Assembly (NCBI GenBank): GCA_026724425.1
Contig: JAIUCV010000004.1
Location: 6,706,001-6,770,000 of the forward strand
Direction: 5' to 3'
DNA: 64,000 nt
DNA from: Erythrophleum ivorense
Taxonomy: Eukaryota; Streptophyta; Magnoliopsida; Fabales; Fabaceae
The translations under genes and the position numbers were made by a program. The notes below the pieces were generated by a model. The model was not told the DNA's origin, did no database searches, and saw only the letters and a program-made list of their open reading frames with translations. Shown here piece by piece: positions 22,600 through 36,400 of the stretch. Numbering within the stretch: position 1 is the first letter of the stretch; each line of letters opens with the position of its first letter.

Positions 22600-24324
22600 A
22601 GATGATATAACTGTTGTCATGTCCTAGAATTTGCAATATGAAAGCATTCATTTAGTTTAAGGAATTGATAGCTTTTGTTTTTTCCAACCAAAAAGAGGTA
22701 GTATAAACTACTACCTCGGATTGTATGTCTAAAATGAAAAATTCGTAGATACACTATTTGCTAAGAATTTCTCCTATGAAATTAGCATCTAATAATTGTT
22801 TTCTTCTGAATAATTATATGATTTCAAAGCGTTACCAAGTTAAAAATTAAAATAAATTAATAAATAAAAGTTTGTTCTACAATTTTGGTTTGGACATGTC
22901 AGCCTAGATGGGCATTTTTTTCACACTTTCAATTCTTTTTTTCTTTTCAATAGGCAAGCTTATTTTTTATATAAATCCAACCCAATGACCCAATTCACAG
23001 AACACATAACTCCAATAAAAAAAAAAACCCAAAAAAATTCATAAAAAATGGGGAAAGAAGAATTATAACTTATTTTGTTACTTTTCACAGGCAAAGAAAA
23101 GTTGGAAGGTCGTATATTACTCGCTCGATTCTTCTCTAACGTGGTCCTTGTTAAATTGGGTCAAGCTGATCCATTTTGACAAATAAAGAGAAGATACCAA
23201 CAGATGGTTTACTTATTTAATTTGTGTACTTATTTAATTTTAAATATCTTCACATGGGCATTTTTGTTTCATTTACTGTTCATGTAAAGAAGTAGCTTTA
23301 GTTAATCCTAATGGATATGTTTAAATATCAGAGAGTTCAGCACATGGGCATTTAGATATATACGTAGTGGGAGGCTCGCATGTGTGCGTGCAAGCCTGCG
23401 TGGATACGAAGGTAAAAGTCCAACCCACCTCGCCTTGTCATATTTCGCTGCCAACATCCTCGTAAAAGCTGCATCAAATTTCACCCAATAAATGCATATA
23501 GATTGATATATGGCATAGCAACTAGGTGAAAAACTACTAGTCTGATCAAAGCATAAAACAAATGCTTAGATTAAAATGTCCTACATATTATAAACATGCA
23601 TCTTCATTTGTTTAATGATTAGTTAATTCCAGCTTGTCAAATTCCCTGCTTACATACTGCATAAAAATTTAAAAAGTATGAAAATTCCAACCAAGCAGAT
23701 GAAAATAGTTAATAATAATATAATTTTATCGATTTTCTTTCATAAAAATGATCAATTATAATAATTTGGCTTATTGGTATGCAATTTTGAGAATACAAAA
23801 GATGAATCACTTTGAAAAGTTTTAAAAAATTAAATAAAAAATCTTTCTTTCTTCAGCCTCTCTTTTTTATACTAAAACTAGGACTCACCTTTTGCACTTA
23901 CAAGAGATTCAAAAAAAAATTTCACTGAATCCCACATAAAAAAAAAAGTGAGTCTCACAAAAAGAAAAAAAGAAGAAGGAAGAAGATATAAACAATAATA
24001 AACATTGATAAAAAACATTAAACGAGCCACGAGATATTTTCTTTCTCTTCTAGTACCCTCTATCCAAACATACTAAATATTTTATTAATGAGATTTAGGC
24101 ATTTGTTTACATGATGATAGTGACATATTTTTAATAGTTGGTTTTACTATTCGCTACTACTTGCCTTATTTATCTTCTCACTAAATTAGTGTTGGAAAAC
24201 AATCATAAACTTAACATAAATCACATATTAGACCTTTACACTATTCTCCAATTTTTTTCCCTTATATGCTTACAAATGATTCTATTTTTTTCTAATAAAT
24301 TTTGGGGGGTAAATGACTCATAAG
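22600..24324. repeat. ZIP-locus flank, duplicated unit 1
   Basis: Several stretches align in the same order with 38890-49130. These are 22625-22840 with 38920-39080, 22880-23060 with 39590-39720 and 40610-40660, 23130-23490 with 41255-43020 (interrupted), 23560-23660 with 47690-47760, and 24150-24320 with 48530-49130. It is therefore a diverged segmental copy of the region downstream of the intact ZIP gene, with no coding sequence of its own. Confidence 0.75.
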
Positions 24325-24329
24325 AGTGA

Positions 24330-24762
24330 TGTTATGACAATTCTTGAAGGAAAGATTACTAGAGTAGATTTTTTTGAAATGGTTCAATATTTCATTGATT
24401 AAGAACACTTCATCTGAGTACAATCACACTCTGGTATACAAATTGAGATAGGAAAGCAATTCAAAAGGAAGGATGAAATACAGAAAATAAAAAAGAACAA
24501 AATGAACACTCAAGAAGAGAGACTAAATAACATCCATACGTCCATCCTCCTTCTCGAGTCTTCTTATATCTCTTCACTCTATTTCATCCTTAATGACTTT
24601 TTATGAATTTTGTTACTGCATCTCATGCCTTCCATTAAGACATATGCTAGCTTAACATTCCTTTCTTGTGCCAATTCAGCATTCTCTTCCTTTGTCTTTA
24701 GAACAGAAGCCACTTGTAATTCAAGCTCCATTTCATTTAGTTGGTATGGTTGGATTGTTATA
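24330..24762 (-). repeat. 3' LTR of the gypsy element
   Basis: It runs from TGTTATGACA to GGATTGTTATA on the plus strand. It aligns with 27549-28100 but lacks one of that copy's two 119-bp units and differs at many positions, so the element is not recent. Confidence 0.85.
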
Positions 24763-25689
24763 TCATCTCCCCTATTTAGAAGGCCTTGTCCCCAAGGTCA
24801 AAATCTTGATAAGTAGATTTCATGTAAGAAACAAGTTCCCATGTTTGTTGGTTCAAGTCATTTCATTGTATTAAAACCTAATCAATCTAGGACTCATGGA
24901 TTTTGATGTGTTAATGATCCAGAACTTCAATGAGTGGGATAATTGGGCCATTGTCCTCAATGAAGAAGGGTAAGTAAGCGTCTTGAGCTGTTGGATCACC
25001 TTCGCACTTCTTAGGTAGGGACACATGAAAGATGGAGTAAATGCAAGTTTCTGGGGATAGCAACAGCTTTTAGGCTATAGTCTCAATACATTGCTAAACC
25101 TAGAAAGGCTTAAAGTGTTGCAAATCAAGCTTCTCAATTTGTTTGAGATGCACAGATTGTTGGTGATATGACTATAACTTCATGAAGACCTAATCACCTT
25201 CATTAAATTGAATCTCAATATGTTTAAGATTAGAAAAACGCTTCATATGTTGCTAAGCTTTTTGTAAATTAACCTTGAGTTGATCAAGGATAGCATCACG
25301 GAGCTTTAATTGTTGTTGAAGATCCCATGGAGTTGCTTTAGAGTGAGTGTGATAGATAATAGTTGATGGGTCATGTCCATAAACTATCCTAAATGGGTTA
25401 TACCTGCTATTGTATGAAAAGAAAAATTATACCAAAGTTTGGCCTAGGGTAAATAATGGACCCATTGCTTAGGATTATTATGAACAAAGACTTGAGGTAC
25501 CTTTCGAAGCAACGATTCAAAGCTTCGAATTAGCCATTTGTTTAAGGTTGGCAGGAAGATGACATGCGAAGATTGGTCCCTTGTAATCGGAAGAGGTGCT
25601 GCTAAAAGGAGTTGGTGAACACTTTATCATGATTTGAGACTATTGAACAGGGAATACCATGCAACTTGACTATGGTGTGAACAAAAGTT

Positions 25690-27540
25690 TCAGCAACTAA
25701 AAGGCTCATCTAGTTAGTTTTTAACAGTGCAAAGTGAGTAAACTTTGAAAGTCTATCCACAATGACTATGATTACTATAAAACCACAAGAGATAGGGAGC
25801 CAAATAATAAAGTCCATAGATACATCATCCCAAATATGATTTGGAATTGATAAAGGACTTGAGACCTGAAGGAGACGTTTTGGTGCGTTGGCATACTGGA
25901 CATTGCTGAATAAAAGTCTTAATGTCTTGATGCATCCTATGCCAAAAGAAAGTGGTAGATATTTGGTGATAGGTGTGGAGAAATCTAGAATGACCTTCAA
26001 TTAGTAAAGAATGGAACTCAGTGAGAATTTGATTCATAGGTGCACAAGCATATAAGAGAATAACCAACTTTGTTTCCATAATAACAAACCATCGTGTACT
26101 GTATGATGTGGCATTGATGATGGATTGGCATTGAATTAAGCCATAAGCTTTTGCAAAAAGGGCAAGGCTAGGATGTGCGCAATAACATTATCAAGATATG
26201 TAGTTTATGATCCAATAATGCTATATAGCAAGAGCAAGAGAGAGCATCAGTTGCAACATTAAATTGGCCGAGCTTGTATTCAATGGTGAATCTAAAGCCC
26301 AGGAGTTTCAGTAACCACTCTTCTTGCTTTGGAGTTTGGATGACTTGGCTAGTGAGATGTTTTAGACTATGTTGATTAGAATGTATAATAAAGAAATATC
26401 CCAACAAGTAATGGCAAAATTTTGCTACTGCCTTTGTGATGACATACAGCTTGCAGACATATGCAAATTTTGATTACATCCGCGAGGGCAGTTTCTTTGA
26501 GGAAAAAGCAATAGGATGATTGTCTTGACTTAAGACTGCACCAATGCCCATTCCCAATGCATCTGTTTCAAGCATGAATGGTTTTAAGAAATCAAGAAAG
26601 GCCAATATTAGAGCCTAGGTGATAGTAGTCTTCAAGGCTTCAAATGCTTGTGTGGCTTCAAGAGACCATTTAAAATTATCCTTCTAAAGTAATTATGCCA
26701 AAGGAGAAGCAATGGATGCATAATTTCGAATGAAGCATTGATAATAGCAAGTAAATCCCAAGAAATTGCAAAGTTGGGAGATATTACTAGGTGTAGGCCA
26801 GGTTAAGATAGTAGCAACCTTGGTTTTTATCCATTTCAACTCCTTTTTGAGAAATCACATGTCTAAGATACTATATTTAGGTTGGACCAAAAAAGCATTT
26901 TGAGAGTTTAGCATATGATTGATGCTTTTGTAAACACTACAATGCTATAGAAAGATGCTCAAGATGTAGGGGTGAAGCACTATAGATTAGTATATCATCG
27001 AAAAACACTAAAACAAATCGACATAAATATGCTTGAAAAATAGAATTCATAAGAGCCTAAAATGTAGCAAGGGCATTGGTGAGCCCAAAGGGTATGACAA
27101 TCCATTCATAGTGTCCATGATGCATTCAAAATGCTATTTTGTGATGATCCTCTGGTTTGACTAGTATTTGATGGTATCCTAAACGAAGGTCAAGCTTGGA
27201 GAATTAACAAGAGCCTCTCAATTCATCTAATAACTCATCTATCATAGGAATAGGAAATGAATCTTTTATAGTCACCGCATTTAGAGCTCTATAGTCGGTG
27301 CAAAATCTGGAAGAGATGATCCACACTTCTAGTTAATGTATCAATTGATCTAGAAAATGCTTGGATTGTGGACTCCAATCTATCCATGCCAGCATTAGTG
27401 GCTACTTTACGATAATTCATAGTTTCTGTAAAAAGCTGAAACTCCATGTCCCATTGATCCATGAGGTCTAAAATGTGTTTAAGCTCAATAGCCATTCCTT
27501 CATCCTTGTATTTTCCCCCATTGTCACCTCTCAATGAAAG
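25690..27540 (-). pseudogene. Gypsy pol remnant (RT, RNase H, integrase)
   Basis: On the minus strand a short gag-leader-like piece (27540-27310) joins directly to RT at about 27300 (CTDYRALNAVTIKDSFPIP, SKLDLRLGYHQI, VIPFGLTNAL, VFFDDILIYS). RNase H follows at 26407-26200 (HLTSQVIQTPKQEEWLLKLL, EYKLGQFNVATDALS). The integrase zinc finger is at 26060-25860 (HSRFLHTYHQISTTFFWHRM, CPVCQRTK), and the first integrase acidic region is near 25810 (DDVSMDFIIWLP). Several stops interrupt it. Gag, protease and the RT N-terminus are missing, consistent with one deletion near 27300. Confidence 0.85.
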
Positions 27541-27548
27541 CACCAAAA

Positions 27549-28100
27549 TGTTATGACACTTCTTGGAAGAAAAATTAATAGAGTAGATTTTTTTTGAAAT
27601 GGTTCGATATTTCATTGATTAAGAAAACTTTATTTGAGTACAATCACACTTTAGTATGCAAATTGAGATAAGAAAGCAATTCAGAAGGAAGGATGAATAG
27701 AGTAAATTTTTTTAAAATGGTTTAGTATTTCATTGATTAAGAAAACTTTATCTCAGTACAATCACACTCTAGTGTGCAAATTGAGATAGGAAAGTAATTC
27801 AGAAGGAAGGATGAATAAGAGAAAATTAGAAAGAACTAAATGAACACTCAGGAAGAGGAACTACATAACACCCATACGTCCATCCTACTTCTCGAGTCCT
27901 CTTATATCTTTTCACTCTCTCTCATCCTTAGCGACTTTTTCTGAATTTTGTTATTGTGTCTCACACCTTCCATTAAGTCATGTGCCAACTCAACATTCCT
28001 TTCTCGTGCCAGCTCATCATTCTCTTCCTCTGTCTTTGAAACAGAAGCTACCTGTAATTCGGGCTCCATTTCATGTGATTGGTATGGTTGGATCGTTACA
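27549..28100 (-). repeat. 5' LTR of the gypsy element, with internal 119-bp duplication
   Basis: It runs from TGTTATGACACTTC to GGATCGTTACA on the plus strand. The segment 27581-27699 is repeated at 27700-27818. Next to its inner end the minus strand reads TTTTGGTGCTTTCATTGAG, in primer-site position. Confidence 0.85.
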
Positions 28101-28105
28101 AGTGA

Positions 28106-28511
28106 ACTGTGCCATTATTCTCTCTACCTCAATTTGCAATTTTTGTTTTACTAGATGTTTCTAATCTGATTCAATAGAATGATATTGAATTCTATAGTGG
28201 TTCTGGTGCCATTAATTATTCTAATGAGAACTTTGATGTGAAAATACAAGGAGGTGACCTATAGAGATAAAATTATGAATCTATTAAAATTTCACTTTAA
28301 TTTTCTTTCCTTAATCCCCCTTAATCCAAACATACGACAAACAAAAAAGTCATCTCCTATGATCTAAATATAGACTTACTTAGCCTTGTGCTGAATACGA
28401 AGATAAAAAAAAAAAAATGAAATGAAACAAAACAAAACAAAGAAACAACATTTCGATCAATTTAACTAACACCGTGATGCAAAATCAAAAAATTATATAA
28501 ATAATTTGGGC
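28106..28511. repeat. ZIP downstream flank, diverged copy
   Basis: It aligns with 49140-49515, including a shared gaattctatagtggtt-like stretch and the block before the exon 3 stop. In the intact locus this is the region downstream of the ZIP stop codon. No coding sequence is seen. Confidence 0.75.
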
Positions 28512-29002
28512 TCATGTCCATTTGGTTAGAAGAGACATACAATCAACACTTAAAAGTAGAGAAATATTTACTCCTACTCGAAGATGAGTATTGCTTTGCA
28601 TCCTTTCATTCATAAAATCAGTTACCAAGTTCTACAAGTGTCTTATAGATTAAGATCTCAGGTGTTCACTTAAGCAAGGAGACGTCAAGCTCTCGAATAC
28701 ATTGGGAAGCGCATGAATAACTCCGGTGGATAGTATCACACTGGCTACGAAGGCCTCGATAATGAAGAAGATGTCCTTCTCTGGGCTTAAAGTCAGGACA
28801 ACATTGCTGATGCCTGGAATCAAAACTCTGATTGCACTTGCAAATAGTATGGAGCAATGGTTGCTATTTTGCACCTGAGAGATTTGGCTTTGTCACGCTC
28901 TTCTTCTTTGTCACATGTATACTCTGAAACAACTAGGGCTGGGCCTGGGAGCACTAGCAACACTAGGACAAAGAATGTGACATTTTTGTTACTCTTCTTC
29001 AT
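28512..29002 (-). pseudogene. ZIP transporter pseudogene: exon 1 piece joined to exon 3 tail
   Basis: Starting at an ATG (29002-29000), the minus strand shows the exon 1 signal segment MKKSNKNVTFFVLVLLVLP. After a frame break it continues LFASAIRVLIPGISNV and LSPEKDIFFIIEAFVASVIL to SPCLSEH at about 28670. The sequence then jumps directly into the last part of exon 3 (DFMNERMQSNTHLRVGV, ending SLLTKW) at about 28660-28512. The histidine loop, both introns, exon 2 and most of exon 3 are deleted. The upstream region keeps a TATA-like box equivalent to that of the intact gene. Confidence 0.88.
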
Positions 29003-29089
29003 GGCGAAAAGGGTGATATCGGAAAATCACCTAAAGTCAAAAGGCAATGGGTAGAGAGAAATTTAGGATGCTATTTATTATAGGAATAG

Positions 29090-30413
29090 TCACAGAATTT
29101 AGGTGATTTCAAGGAATGACTATATATGGAATAAAATTGCTATATGGGATAAAAATTCACGAGTAAAACACAGATATAAAAAAAGCTAGATGGTATTGCA
29201 GTAATAATGAAAGCTTTGGCTAGCTATTATGGCATGAATGCCAATTGTAGAATTGCGGTGCATGCTTACACCTAATGTGCATTGATGTCAAGGTTAGCCT
29301 TTCTTTGGCTACTCTTGCTCCCAAGCATCCTTTTGGCAAATGTGGTAGGTATTTTGGAGAGATTTATTTTGGCACATCCCCATGTGATTTTGAGATTTAT
29401 TTTTTGGGATAAAAATTAAAATTTCATTCAAATGCAAAGTCTAGTACTACTCTCAATAGTTGTAGAAATTTTATATCTAATAAAAACTAAATATTTATAA
29501 GAAAATTAATCTTGTTGAACCGAAGGTGAATAAAAGCTCTAATGATTATCTTAATTATATCTTTGGCATGAAAATTCGTTATATCTTCGGTGATGCAACA
29601 ATATAATCGTGGTTATTTACTTGGTGTATCAAATTGGACAATGTCCACAGTCACATAATATTCTTAGGCCAAAACAAATAAAAAGTAAAAAACTGCAAAA
29701 GCTCTAATTAAATGGGAATACAAAAATTAACAAAAGTGGGATGAAAAACTGTTCAATCTACCCAGAAAAGCATATAGAAAGAATTTTCTCCTCAAAGACA
29801 GATACGAAGATAGATTCATTTGTTAAAAAAAAAAAAAAAGCAAAAGCAAAAGCAAAAGCGAAAGGGGAAAGAATGAGAAGAGAAAGGATGGGGATCCTCA
29901 GTAGTAAAGATTCTCAAAGGTCCTCTGAAATGCACTATAGGGAGGGGGCGGGACTTTGAAAAGAAAAAAAGAAAAAAAAGTACTCACATGCAAACACTTC
30001 ATAGAAACTTTACAAGCATAAGAGATCGGGTTTCGAAGAGAAAAGGAAAGGCTCTCGAATCTGTAGCTAGCTGTTGTCCACAGCCCTAAATGATAGAGCT
30101 AATATTGCCGAGAATGCTTATGACTATACATGTGAGAGATTAGAAGAGAGGAAGAAGTGTTCCAGAAAGCTCCTAAATTATATAATTGAGACGACTCTCA
30201 GGGGTTTGACTTTAGGAAAATCTTTTATATCTTTACTTCTGTAAGTGATAATATTATATTATAAACTTCTGCTTTGGTATATTTTCCTCTTTTATTGTAT
30301 TTTTTTAATTTATTATTATTACTCGGTAGTAACTTTATTGAATTATGTATTAAAATATTTTTAGTTCATGATATTATGATAATTGTTCTTATTGTAAGAT
30401 AATAAGTACGGCT

Positions 30414-30457
<44 letters not shown>

Positions 30458-32626
30458 GTATATATATATATATATTTACTAATATCTACACTTTTTTTAA
30501 AATGTGACTTAATAGAACTTTCAGTTTCCTCTTGTTGTTTCAATTATATGTTGTTCTTATTTATTTGCTAGAAAATTTTATCCTTTTAGTTTTAATTAAA
30601 GTAATATTATCTCTCTAATTATTAAATTAAGATAATTAAGATAATGATTAGATATGGTAATAGTTCAATTTTTTAAGCCACAAAATAAAATTTAAATTTA
30701 TCTTCAATTACTTTTTTTTCCTCGAATAATCAGAGGAAAAAGATTAATTTAATTGAAATGAAAGGTTAATTGCTCTAAAAAATAAATTAGAGGGGCAACA
30801 TAATTGAAACTAAAAGGACTAAATTGTATAGTTGAATAAACTAGAGTGGGTGACTCCTAGAAAAACAGAAAAAATTTGAAAAATAAAACACGAAGAAGAA
30901 TTTGAAGAAAAAATTTGTGAACTCTACAAATAGTGATGAATAGCAAAACAAACTTTAAAAAAAAAATTGTCAAATGAATAGTTTAAAAATAATAATTCTA
31001 CGATACCAGAAAACTTTCTTGTTTTATGTATAATAAATTAAACCAAATAAGCTTATCGTAATATTAATTAGTCAAGACAAATCAGGTCATGTTCACAAAT
31101 GTATCTGTGGAGGCTTAAAGATGAAGAGGTAAATATGTCCTTATAGCTACTATTTAATTTGTATCAATGGGATATTTATATTAGAATTAAAAAGGAAAAT
31201 AAATAGGTAATAATGAATCACCTGACCAACAACATAGGTGAATAAGAGTATAAATTCTCTGCTGTTATATTCTGTCTACTGTTGTAAAGAATAGATCGAG
31301 GAGAAAGTTTATTTTAAAATAAAAAAAGAAAAAAATTAAAATAAACTCTTTTTCTATGCTAACAGCACAATAGCAAAAAAAGTATAACAGCAAAAGATCC
31401 ACACTCGAGTGAATAACTAAGTATCCTAGCGGATTTGATTGCGGTGCGATTCACATTAAAACAATGCAAGCATCATTTGGCATTCACAGTAGAGACTCAC
31501 AATAACTTCCGTTATATATAGTTGTTGTTTGAAGAAACCTCAGAAATTTTCTTAAGGGTGCTTTTCACAGTGATTGCTACTGGGGAAGGTATGAAACTTG
31601 AGTCCACATCGTGCCAACAATATATTATCCAATTGAAAGAAGATAAAGAATATATATATATATATATATATATATGTGAAAAATGAGAAAATAAACCACG
31701 TACATACTCTTACATTTTTATCTCAATAAAAGCGTGTGATGAGGCCTTGAGGGAGCAGGCCAACGTCTTATATCATCAGGCAAGTTGAGTTATCATGTAA
31801 TACATGCAAAGTTTTAATACAATGAGAAATCATCATGCCTTGTTGCAATAACAAATGTAAACTTTTAATATAATATCATAAAAGATAAAGATAAAATTTG
31901 CATAAAACTTTTATAAAAATTATATTAAAGATATTTATATATAATTTTATTACACTTTTTATATTGAATATTATATATTATGGAATACAAGAAAATTTCT
32001 TGTTTTATGTTATATTTTTATTATATAATTACATATTTCAATAGTTATTAGTTAATAGACTTTTATGAGTTTATCTACTCTATACAAGTTTGTCTAAAAT
32101 CGTGACTTTAATAATCTTACCCTCATTCTTTTGTATCACTCCTTCTTTGTCTTTCTCCAATGGAATAATGTATTAAATAAGAGAAAATTCAAATTAATAA
32201 AACATATGTTGTCTTTTGAGTTGTAAGTAATTTATTTAAATTTAATTTTTGTATTTAATTTCATTTTCCTATTTTCTAGTTGACAAGGAAAAAAAAATTA
32301 TGGGGTGAATTAAGTTTTTGCATTTGATGATAATAGGGTCTAGGATCTTTGTCTCTGTCTTTGTTAGCTACGTGCTCTTGAGACATGACCATGTTATACC
32401 ATTCCCTTATCGCTGCATCAATGAAATGCCGAGAACGATGCTAAAGGAATCTTCCTCAAGCGGCAATAGAAAGATTGTTCACATCCTAAGTAAGTAGATA
32501 TTAGATCCTAATTTTCATATATACCATCGAGAAATTTTTAACAAAAAGTACATCTTAGAATTTCACATGTCAAACATGCAATCCAAGGCAATAGTAGCAA
32601 TTAGTTCCTTTTAGAGGTCGTAGAAT
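29090..32626. other. Long intergenic stretch, no gene recognised
   Basis: Only AT-rich DNA with simple repeats is seen, including a CT tract at 30416-30449 followed by TA repeats to 30473, and a TA tract at 31650-31674. Positions 31380-31620 and 32330-32500 are less AT-rich but give no protein or RNA that I recognise on either strand. Confidence 0.5.
30416..30473. repeat. (CT)n/(TA)n microsatellite
   Basis: About 17 CT dinucleotides are followed by interrupted TA repeats. Confidence 0.95.
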
Positions 32627-33141
32627 TGTTAATAGCATGAATTAACCAAGATTTAATAGTCAAAATAAAATAAGAGAGATTACGTACTTGATGAGAAATT
32701 TATAGACCCAGTTATTAGTCTGATAAGTAAATAGAAGAGAAAGGCAGATCACACAACCTACTTTACTCCTTAGGGTTTCAGAATGGAGAAGAACAGGGAG
32801 CAGTGGTAGTTTCTAATGTGATATATCTATTTATAAATTTTTTGCTTCCTTTATCTCTTTTCAAATTATAAAAAGAGATTAAATTTTTTTTATCTTCTCC
32901 ATATGAGCCAAACTTGTGATAGGAAACTACTGGCTATTAAAACGCTATAGGTTAGGCTTCTACACAAATATTTATATATAATCCAACCTATCATAAATTA
33001 TACACTTTTAAATAAGACCTAATATGTTTATGATTTAATATTCAAAACAAAACTAATTGCTTAAAATTATAATAATAATTATCTTATAATTAAGTAATGC
33101 CAATCCATATTTAAATATTAATTTATAAAATTAATCTAACA
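32627..33141 (-). repeat. 3' LTR of the older copia element
   Basis: It aligns over its whole length with 38343-38859, with scattered substitutions and small indels. Confidence 0.9.
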
Positions 33142-33479
33142 ATCTCTCACTTGAATAGCATTAATTAATTATGCATAATTCAAATATCAATAATCAATTA
33201 GTGTATATTAAATCATAAGCAAATTCAAAAGGAAACAACTTAAAATCACTGAATCCGATAGGGAATCAAATAATTTATGGCTCATTAACAAAATTCATTA
33301 AATCCGATAGGAAAACAAATGATATGAAGTGCATTAATCAATATTTCAATATCCAAATAGAGTGGAGTAAAATTGCATAAGTGGTCTTAAACTAAAATAA
33401 ATGAGATAATTATACTCCAGACTCTCACTAAACTAAGGCTATATCATAAGATTTAACAAGATCCATACGAGTTATATAA

Positions 33480-36400
33480 TCTCGAAATATTCTTATGGGT
33501 AAGCCTTTAGTCAATAGATCCACAAAGTATATCCACACTCGAGATCTGTACAACTCGAGTTTGTGATTCTATAATCATTTTTCTAACAAACAAGAGTTTG
33601 ACATCAAAATGCTTGGTATGACTAGAATTCTTATGATTCTGAGAGAAATACATAGTAGATGAATTATTGCAAAAGGTGGTTAAGGTTCATGAAATAAAAT
33701 CAACCAAACACATACTAGAAATCAATTCCCTTAACCATATTGCCTAATAAGTGACCTTATAACATGTAATATACTCTACTTCCATAGTGAAAATAACTGT
33801 GAGTGTCTATTTGACATTTTTTCATAAAACAACTCCTCCAAATATCATAAAGGTATATCCAAAAGTTGACTTGCGATCATTTATATAAGAGGCAACATCT
33901 AAATCTGAATAGCCAACAATTTCAAATGTATCAGATTTTCTGTAAGTCAACATATAGTCTTTAGTACTTTATAGATACCTTATGACCTTCGTAGCAGCCT
34001 TCCAATGAATCATTCCAGGATTACTTAAGTATTTACCCAGCACACTAATAACCAAAGCTATATTTGGACGAGTGCATACTTGTACATACATAAGATTATC
34101 CACAGTAGAAGCATAAGGAATCATATTCATTTCAATCTTCTTAGCATTATTTTTAGGGTACTGTGATCAAGATAATGATTCACCTTTTTGAATAGGTGCT
34201 GAACTAGATGCATAATTTTTCATTTTATACTTCTTAAGCACACATCCAATATAAGTTTCTTGAGACAAATCGAAGGTTTCACGAGATTTATCATAGTGAA
34301 TCTAAATCCCCAGGGCAAAAGATATCTCACTAAGATCTTTCATATCAAAATGGCATGATAACATATGTTTTGTCTCATTTAGAAAACTTATGAAATTGCT
34401 AGCCAATAGAATATTATCAACATAGAGTACTAAGATGACAAAATTGATCCCATTGAATTTTTGATAAATACATTGATCTAAATCATTCTCAATAAACTCA
34501 AGAGAGATAATAACTTTATTAAACTTTAAGTATCACTGCCTAGAGGCTTGTTTCAACCCATAAATAGATTTTCGTAGTTTGCATACTAAGTGTTCTATTT
34601 TAGGTTCAACAAAATCATCTATTTAAGTCATGTATACTTCTTCATACAAGTCTTTATTAAGAAAAGCAGTCTTGATATGCATTTGGTGAAGTTTAAAATC
34701 AAATCGTGCAACAAAAGCCAATGACCACCCTAAAAGCATCCTTTGTAGATACTAAAGAAAAGGTTTCTGTATAGTCAATACTTTCTTTCTGATTGTATCC
34801 TTTAACTATAAGTTTAGCTTTATATCTTTCAATTTCTCCAAAACTGCCATGTTTTGTTTTATAAACCCATTTGCAACCAATTGGTTTGCATTTATCTGGT
34901 AATTCCACAAGCTCTCACATATAATTTTGATACATAAGAGCAATCTCATCAGTCATAGCCTCCGTCTATTTAGCAGAATTAGAACTAGACATTGTTTATT
35001 GAAAGGATTCAGGATCTATTCCATCAATAGTAACAAATTTGAATTCCCGCAAATAAACCACGTAATCATTTGGTATTACAGGCCTTTGGACTCTTTAAGA
35101 ACATTTCAATTCAATGATTGACTCACTTGTTTCTTCCATAGGAAGTTCTGCATCTACTCTAATTGGATTCTCCACAACGTCATCTCTATTAGACACATAA
35201 GGTGTCATAATAGGCATAGGCAAAACGGTGCTCTCATCACAATAATTGATGACTCTATATACAAAACTCTCACTATCTAAGTCATCCATAAAATAAAGTG
35301 TTTGATCAGATTCAATGACCTTGATGGTGTAAGTAAGGCAATAAAACCTATATTCTCTTGAACCTACACAATAGCTAATGAAGAATACACTAACTATTCT
35401 TGAATCTAATTTCTTCAATTGAGGATTATATAACTTCACTTCTGCTCTATAACCTTATAATCAAAAATATTTTAAGCTTGGCTTCTTTCCAGTAAAGAGT
35501 TTTTATGAAGTCTTTAGTATTATTTTACTTGGTACCTTATTTGAAATATAGATTGAAGTCTTAAAGCGTCACCCCATAAGAACTTTGGCAAGGAGGAATG
35601 ATTAATTATGCTTCTAACTATATCCATTAAAGTATGATTACGCCTCTCTGTAAACCCATTTTGTTATGGGGTTTTAGGCACTGCATATTGGGTTTCAATG
35701 TCATGTTTATGTAGGAATAAAACAAATGGACCTGGATTTCTACCAACCTCAGTATACCTTCCATAATACTCTCATTCCCTATCTAATATAACACATTTTA
35801 TAGTCCTACTAGTCTTCAATTCAACTGTTGACTTAAAATTCTTAAAGTCATCCAATGATTCTAATTTCTCACGTAGAAGATCAATCAAATCATGTTTAAA
35901 ATGATAACCTTTGAAGGTAATGTAGTATTTGAATTTTCCTATAGTCGCAGGTGTAATGAGCCCATATATGTCAATATAAATTAGGTCTAAAATATTCTCA
36001 GAGTTATTTACCTATTTGTTTCTACCTTTAACAGGAAGTTTTTCTTTGATACAATCAACACAAGTTTCAAAATCTTAAAAATATATATAAATCTTGCAAC
36101 ACACTTTGTCTGACCAATCTCTCCAATCTGTCTCTAAAGATGTGGCCTAAACGTCGATGCCACAAAATAAAAGAGTTTTCATTAATTCTTGAGCGTTTAT
36201 ACCCAATCATAGTATTAATAAGAACATTAGAAAATTTAGTAGAAAAATCTTTTAAATTCAAATAATATAAGCTAATGAGCTTTATAATGTGTCCTTTGAC
36301 CCCAGACACTTCATCATAGCGGGCGTTTATCAAACAATGAGAGATAATAAACTTTCTGAGTTTTGTCAAGTCTCATAAATTTCTTCCTAACTGCATTCAT

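Larger units (their letters stand above)
24330..28100 (-). mobile_element. Internally deleted Ty3/gypsy retrotransposon
   Basis: The element is bounded by the 5-bp duplication AGTGA at 24325-24329 and 28101-28105. The 3' LTR on the minus strand is 24330-24762 and the 5' LTR is 27549-28100. The polypurine tract AATAGGGGAGATGA follows the 3' LTR at 24763-24776. Only 2.8 kb lies between the LTRs, so much of the usual internal region is gone. It interrupts the flank of the ZIP pseudogene at 28512-29002. The host sequence on both sides matches the contiguous region 49080-49150. Confidence 0.9.

Noticed and set aside
29741..29959. Lysine- and alanine-rich 72-codon open frame
   Set aside because: The KAKAKAKAK run comes from a simple AAAAGC repeat. 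Nothing else suggests coding.
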